Position numbers and translations under genes: made by a program. Below the pieces are notes generated by a model. It was not told the origin of the DNA. It saw only the letters and a list, made by a program, of their open reading frames with translations, and did not search any database. A stretch of 64,000 nucleotides of DNA from JADKIH01 sp964595205 (GTDB lineage Bacteria > Bacteroidota > Bacteroidia > AKYH767-A > 2013-40CM-41-45): positions 183,496 to 247,495 of the forward strand of contig CAZQOQ010000018.1 of assembly GCA_964595205.1 (NCBI GenBank), read 5' to 3'. Shown piece after piece: positions 62,383-64,000 of this stretch. Within the stretch, counting starts at the first letter, position 1, and every line of letters starts with the position of its first letter.

Positions 62383-62473
62383 GCATAACGCTTGGCGGCT
62401 TGGCGCAATGCTATTATACAAAAATAAAAAATAAAAGGAAAATAATAGCATTGTGCTAAGCCGCATGTTAGTG
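62383..62473 (-). repeat. attC site n
   Basis: Starts GCATAACG (62383-62390) and ends GTTAGTG (62467-62473). Arms GGCGGCTTGGCGCAATGC and GCATTGTGCTAAGCCGC pair over 17 bases, and ATTATACAAAAATAAAAAA forms the type A-like loop. It combines a type B stem with a type A loop. It is 10 bp after cassette 14. Confidence 0.88.
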
Positions 62474-62482
62474 GCAGTAAAC

Positions 62483-63304
62483 CTATTTGCAATATTTATC
62501 AATGTATGTTTGAGCTGCTATATCCCCAAGTTCTTTTGCCTTATTTAAATCAATACATGCACTATCAGTTTCGCCTAACGCATTTTTATAAATGCCTCTA
62601 TAAAGAAATGCGCGAGTGTCTTCGGTATGCAAATCAATTGTTCTTGTAAGATCATTGATTGCCTTTTTATATTCTTTGATATCTCCATAGCAAATTGCAC
62701 GATATAAATAAGCACGAGTAAAATCAGGTTTAAGATTTATAGAATGCGTCAAATCTTCAATTGCGTCTTCAGCATTAATAGCATTTTTATATGTCCCTCG
62801 AATAAAATATGCTAAATGTGAGTTAGGTTGCAATCTTATTGCCGAACTAATATCTTCAATTGCTTTTTTGTGGTTATTTAAATCGACTTCTACTGCGGCT
62901 TTTTGTATATAAGCAAAAGTAAAATCTTGCTTAAGTTCTATCGTCTTGGTGTAATCAGCAAGTGCCGATTGATTATTTCCTAAAAGTTGTTCGATTGATC
63001 CTCTCAGGTAGTATGCTAATGTAAATTTAGAATCAATTGCAATCGCTCCATTCAAATTCTCAAATGCCTTTTCGTAATCTCCTTGTACTGCGAAAATATT
63101 CCCTTTCCCATAAAGTGCATATGCATTTTTTGGATTCTCCCGCAATGCAGCATCAAACTCTTTTAACGCAGTGCCGAAATCAGAAGCTAAAAAATAATTA
63201 TTGGCTTTGATGAAATGATTGTCGCATGGTTGTTCAATCTTATTTTCACAAGAAAAGTTTGACAAGCATAATGTGAACAGTAAAAGGTTCAAAAAATATT
63301 TCAT
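62483..63304 (-). CDS. Cassette 14: TPR-repeat lipoprotein
   Basis: From ATG 63304 (MKYFLNLLLFTLCLSNFSCEN) the lipobox Cys is residue 19. The remainder holds about six tetratricopeptide repeats (ANNYFLASDFGTALKEFDAA, NAYALYGKGNIFAVQGDYEK, SKFTLAYYLRGSIEQLLGNN, DFTFAYIQKAAVEVDLNNHK), which form a protein-binding superhelix. The much longer upstream frame is not used, because it crosses the attC o site. Product length is 273 residues. Partner unknown. Confidence 0.87.
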   Translation of the reverse strand: MKYFLNLLLFTLCLSNFSCENKIEQPCDNHFIKANNYFLASDFGTALKEFDAALRENPKNAYALYGKGNIFAVQGDYEKAFENLNGAIAIDSKFTLAYYLRGSIEQLLGNNQSALADYTKTIELKQDFTFAYIQKAAVEVDLNNHKKAIEDISSAIRLQPNSHLAYFIRGTYKNAINAEDAIEDLTHSINLKPDFTRAYLYRAICYGDIKEYKKAINDLTRTIDLHTEDTRAFLYRGIYKNALGETDSACIDLNKAKELGDIAAQTYIDKYCK

Positions 63305-63370
63305 ATCAGAATTGATTAAGCAATCTTGTATCAGAAAATTGTTATTGTTCCGTACTGTGAATTTATTGCC

Positions 63371-63458
63371 GCTAACGCCCAGGGCATTGCCGCAGTGTTT
63401 TTTACAAAAATATAAAATTAAAGGAGAAAAAAACATTGAGGCAATGCTACTGTTATAC
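63371..63458 (-). repeat. attC site o (type A)
   Basis: Starts GCTAACG (63371-63377) and ends GTTATAC (63452-63458). Arms GGGCATTGCCGCAGTG and CATTGAGGCAATGC pair with the loop TACAAAAATATAAAATTAAA. It is 15 bp after cassette 15. Confidence 0.88.
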
Positions 63459-63473
63459 GCAGACCCAACTTCA

Positions 63474-63941
63474 CTAGTTAATAGACGACATCTTATACAA
63501 GAATTCATTTTCAAATAGAATAACCTCATATTTTCCCGAGATTTTTTGGACAATTACTCTTAGCGAAGCATTTTGTAAATCTTCTTCCGGGCTGGGAGCA
63601 TGGTACAAAGGAAAAACTACAGCAATAGTAGTTGGAACATTGTGAATGGAACTGTCGAGAGATATTTTTTCCGATTGAGGTAGTCCATATTTAATAATCA
63701 TTTCAGAAGCAGCATTAATTTCGTTAGCAAATTTAAAATTATCGCTTTTTATTAATCCGTAAAACAATTTTGATCTAACTTTTGAAGTATCATTTTGTTT
63801 AACAGCTTCTAAAAAATTAGTTGCTACCGCTATCATTTCTTTTCTATCCGTATTATATTTATCAGAGTAAGTACATGCAAGAACAAAGCAAAATATTATA
63901 AATAAAAGGATAAAAAGAAAATGTTTTATGTATTTAATCAT
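63474..63941 (-). CDS. Cassette 15: lipoprotein of unknown function
   Basis: The N-terminal segment (IKYIKHFLFILLFIIFCFVL) ends in LACTYSDK, a lipobox. The mature part (MIAVATNFLEAVKQNDTSKV, then NAASEMIIKYGLPQSEKISL and RVIVQKISGKYEVILFE) resembles the small NTF2-like / DUF4878-type lipoproteins of Bacteroidota. Complete at 155 residues. It is the first cassette from the right that is complete in this window. Confidence 0.7.
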   Translation of the reverse strand: MIKYIKHFLFILLFIIFCFVLACTYSDKYNTDRKEMIAVATNFLEAVKQNDTSKVRSKLFYGLIKSDNFKFANEINAASEMIIKYGLPQSEKISLDSSIHNVPTTIAVVFPLYHAPSPEEDLQNASLRVIVQKISGKYEVILFENEFLYKMSSIN

Positions 63942-63990
63942 ATTTCAAATTGCATTTATGAATGCTCGTGAAGGTTGCTATTTGGGTTGC

Positions 63991-64000
63991 GCATAACGTC
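63991..64000 (-). repeat. attC site p, cut by window edge
   Basis: GCATAACGTC at the very end of the window matches the left boundary of sites j, l and m. It follows the start of cassette 15, so the array continues past 64000. Confidence 0.65.

Larger units (their letters stand above)
50781..64000 (-). mobile_element. Integron gene-cassette array (cluster of attC sites)
   Basis: Sixteen attC-like palindromes plus a partial one at the edge alternate with 15 coding units, all on the minus strand. Each coding unit is followed within about 45 bp, and often overlapped, by its palindrome; the leftmost site lies 94 bp after its gene. No integrase gene is in the window. Because cassette genes point away from attI, the integrase is predicted to the right of 64000, and 50781 is the distal end. 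The sites at the right share loop sequence and length (88-91 bp), as in sedentary chromosomal integrons. Within the window it should be called a CALIN until an integrase is found. Confidence 0.85.

Noticed and set aside
50781..63458. The array palindromes as ordinary transcription terminators
   Set aside because: They share conserved outer boxes and site length, lie always on the same side of each gene, and lack a T-run at the stem end, which fits attC sites better.
62483..63553. Longer TPR protein starting at 63553
   Set aside because: The extra 83 residues cross attC site o; the lipoprotein signal begins at 63304.
1..64000. tRNA or rRNA genes
   Set aside because: I saw no cloverleaf-like sequence with a TTCGA arm and CCA-adjacent acceptor in the gaps; a tRNAscan run would settle it.

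Overview
The window looks like a chromosomal segment of a Bacteroidota bacterium. At least nine proteins or remnants end in a type IX secretion system (T9SS) C-terminal sorting domain (PNP motif, then a G-I/V/L-YY/YF strand). The gliding lipoprotein gene gldH sits next to a PSP1/RicT gene and holB. There is a TonB-dependent receptor with a carboxypeptidase-like N-terminal domain, a DksA-like protein of the Bacteroidota type, TAnnTTTG promoter boxes and no consistent Shine-Dalgarno sequences. The sequence alone does not fix genus or habitat.

Layout. 1-10.5 kb: dksA-like (partial), lspA, a T9SS cargo protein, an M28 peptidase, a repeat-rich T9SS propeller, a T9SS gene broken by a RAYT/REP-like element, and uvrC. 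10.5-31.7 kb: mostly core genes, namely gpsA, a GxxExxY protein, gldH-ricT-holB, a DUF5723 barrel, a DUF885 lipoprotein, a subtilase with T9SS tail, two membrane methyltransferases, an MmcQ/YjbR protein, a TonB receptor with an MFS transporter, pgk, cvpA, a TerB-DnaJ protein and a VWA protein. Several gaps hold paired inverted arrays of 7- or 8-bp units. 31.8-34.3 kb: a small conserved protein, a cyclophilin and pheS. 34.3-36.3 kb: repeats, an IS200-like element and a second decayed RAYT/REP locus. 36.5-46.6 kb: a 1599-residue T9SS surface protein, then a tight four-gene run of propeller lipoproteins and T9SS proteins. 47-50.5 kb: a probable copper-related cluster (MbnP-like protein, MbnH/MauG-like diheme protein, small CHGKCH protein) with two gene remnants.

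The most striking part is 50.78-64.0 kb. Every gene is on the minus strand, nearly every gene is a separate unit, and each is followed by an imperfect palindrome of about 55-145 bp. The better palindromes are bounded on the window strand by (G)CATAACG or GCTAACG at the left and GTTATGC or GTTAGC at the right. Read on the minus strand they have attC architecture. The region is therefore best read as a sedentary integron cassette array (a cluster of attC sites; the integrase is not in the window) with about 15 cassettes. Sites at the right are well conserved and those at the left are degenerate. Gene direction predicts that the integrase and attI lie beyond position 64000.

The cassettes carry two T9SS-sorted proteins, lipoproteins, an outer-membrane barrel, a formylglycine-generating-enzyme-like protein, a methyltransferase, an alpha/beta hydrolase, a nucleoside 2-deoxyribosyltransferase-like protein, a toxin-antitoxin pair whose toxin has an in-frame stop, a SRPBCC membrane protein and several unknowns. 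The array thus appears to shuffle cell-envelope and exported proteins as well as cytoplasmic enzymes.
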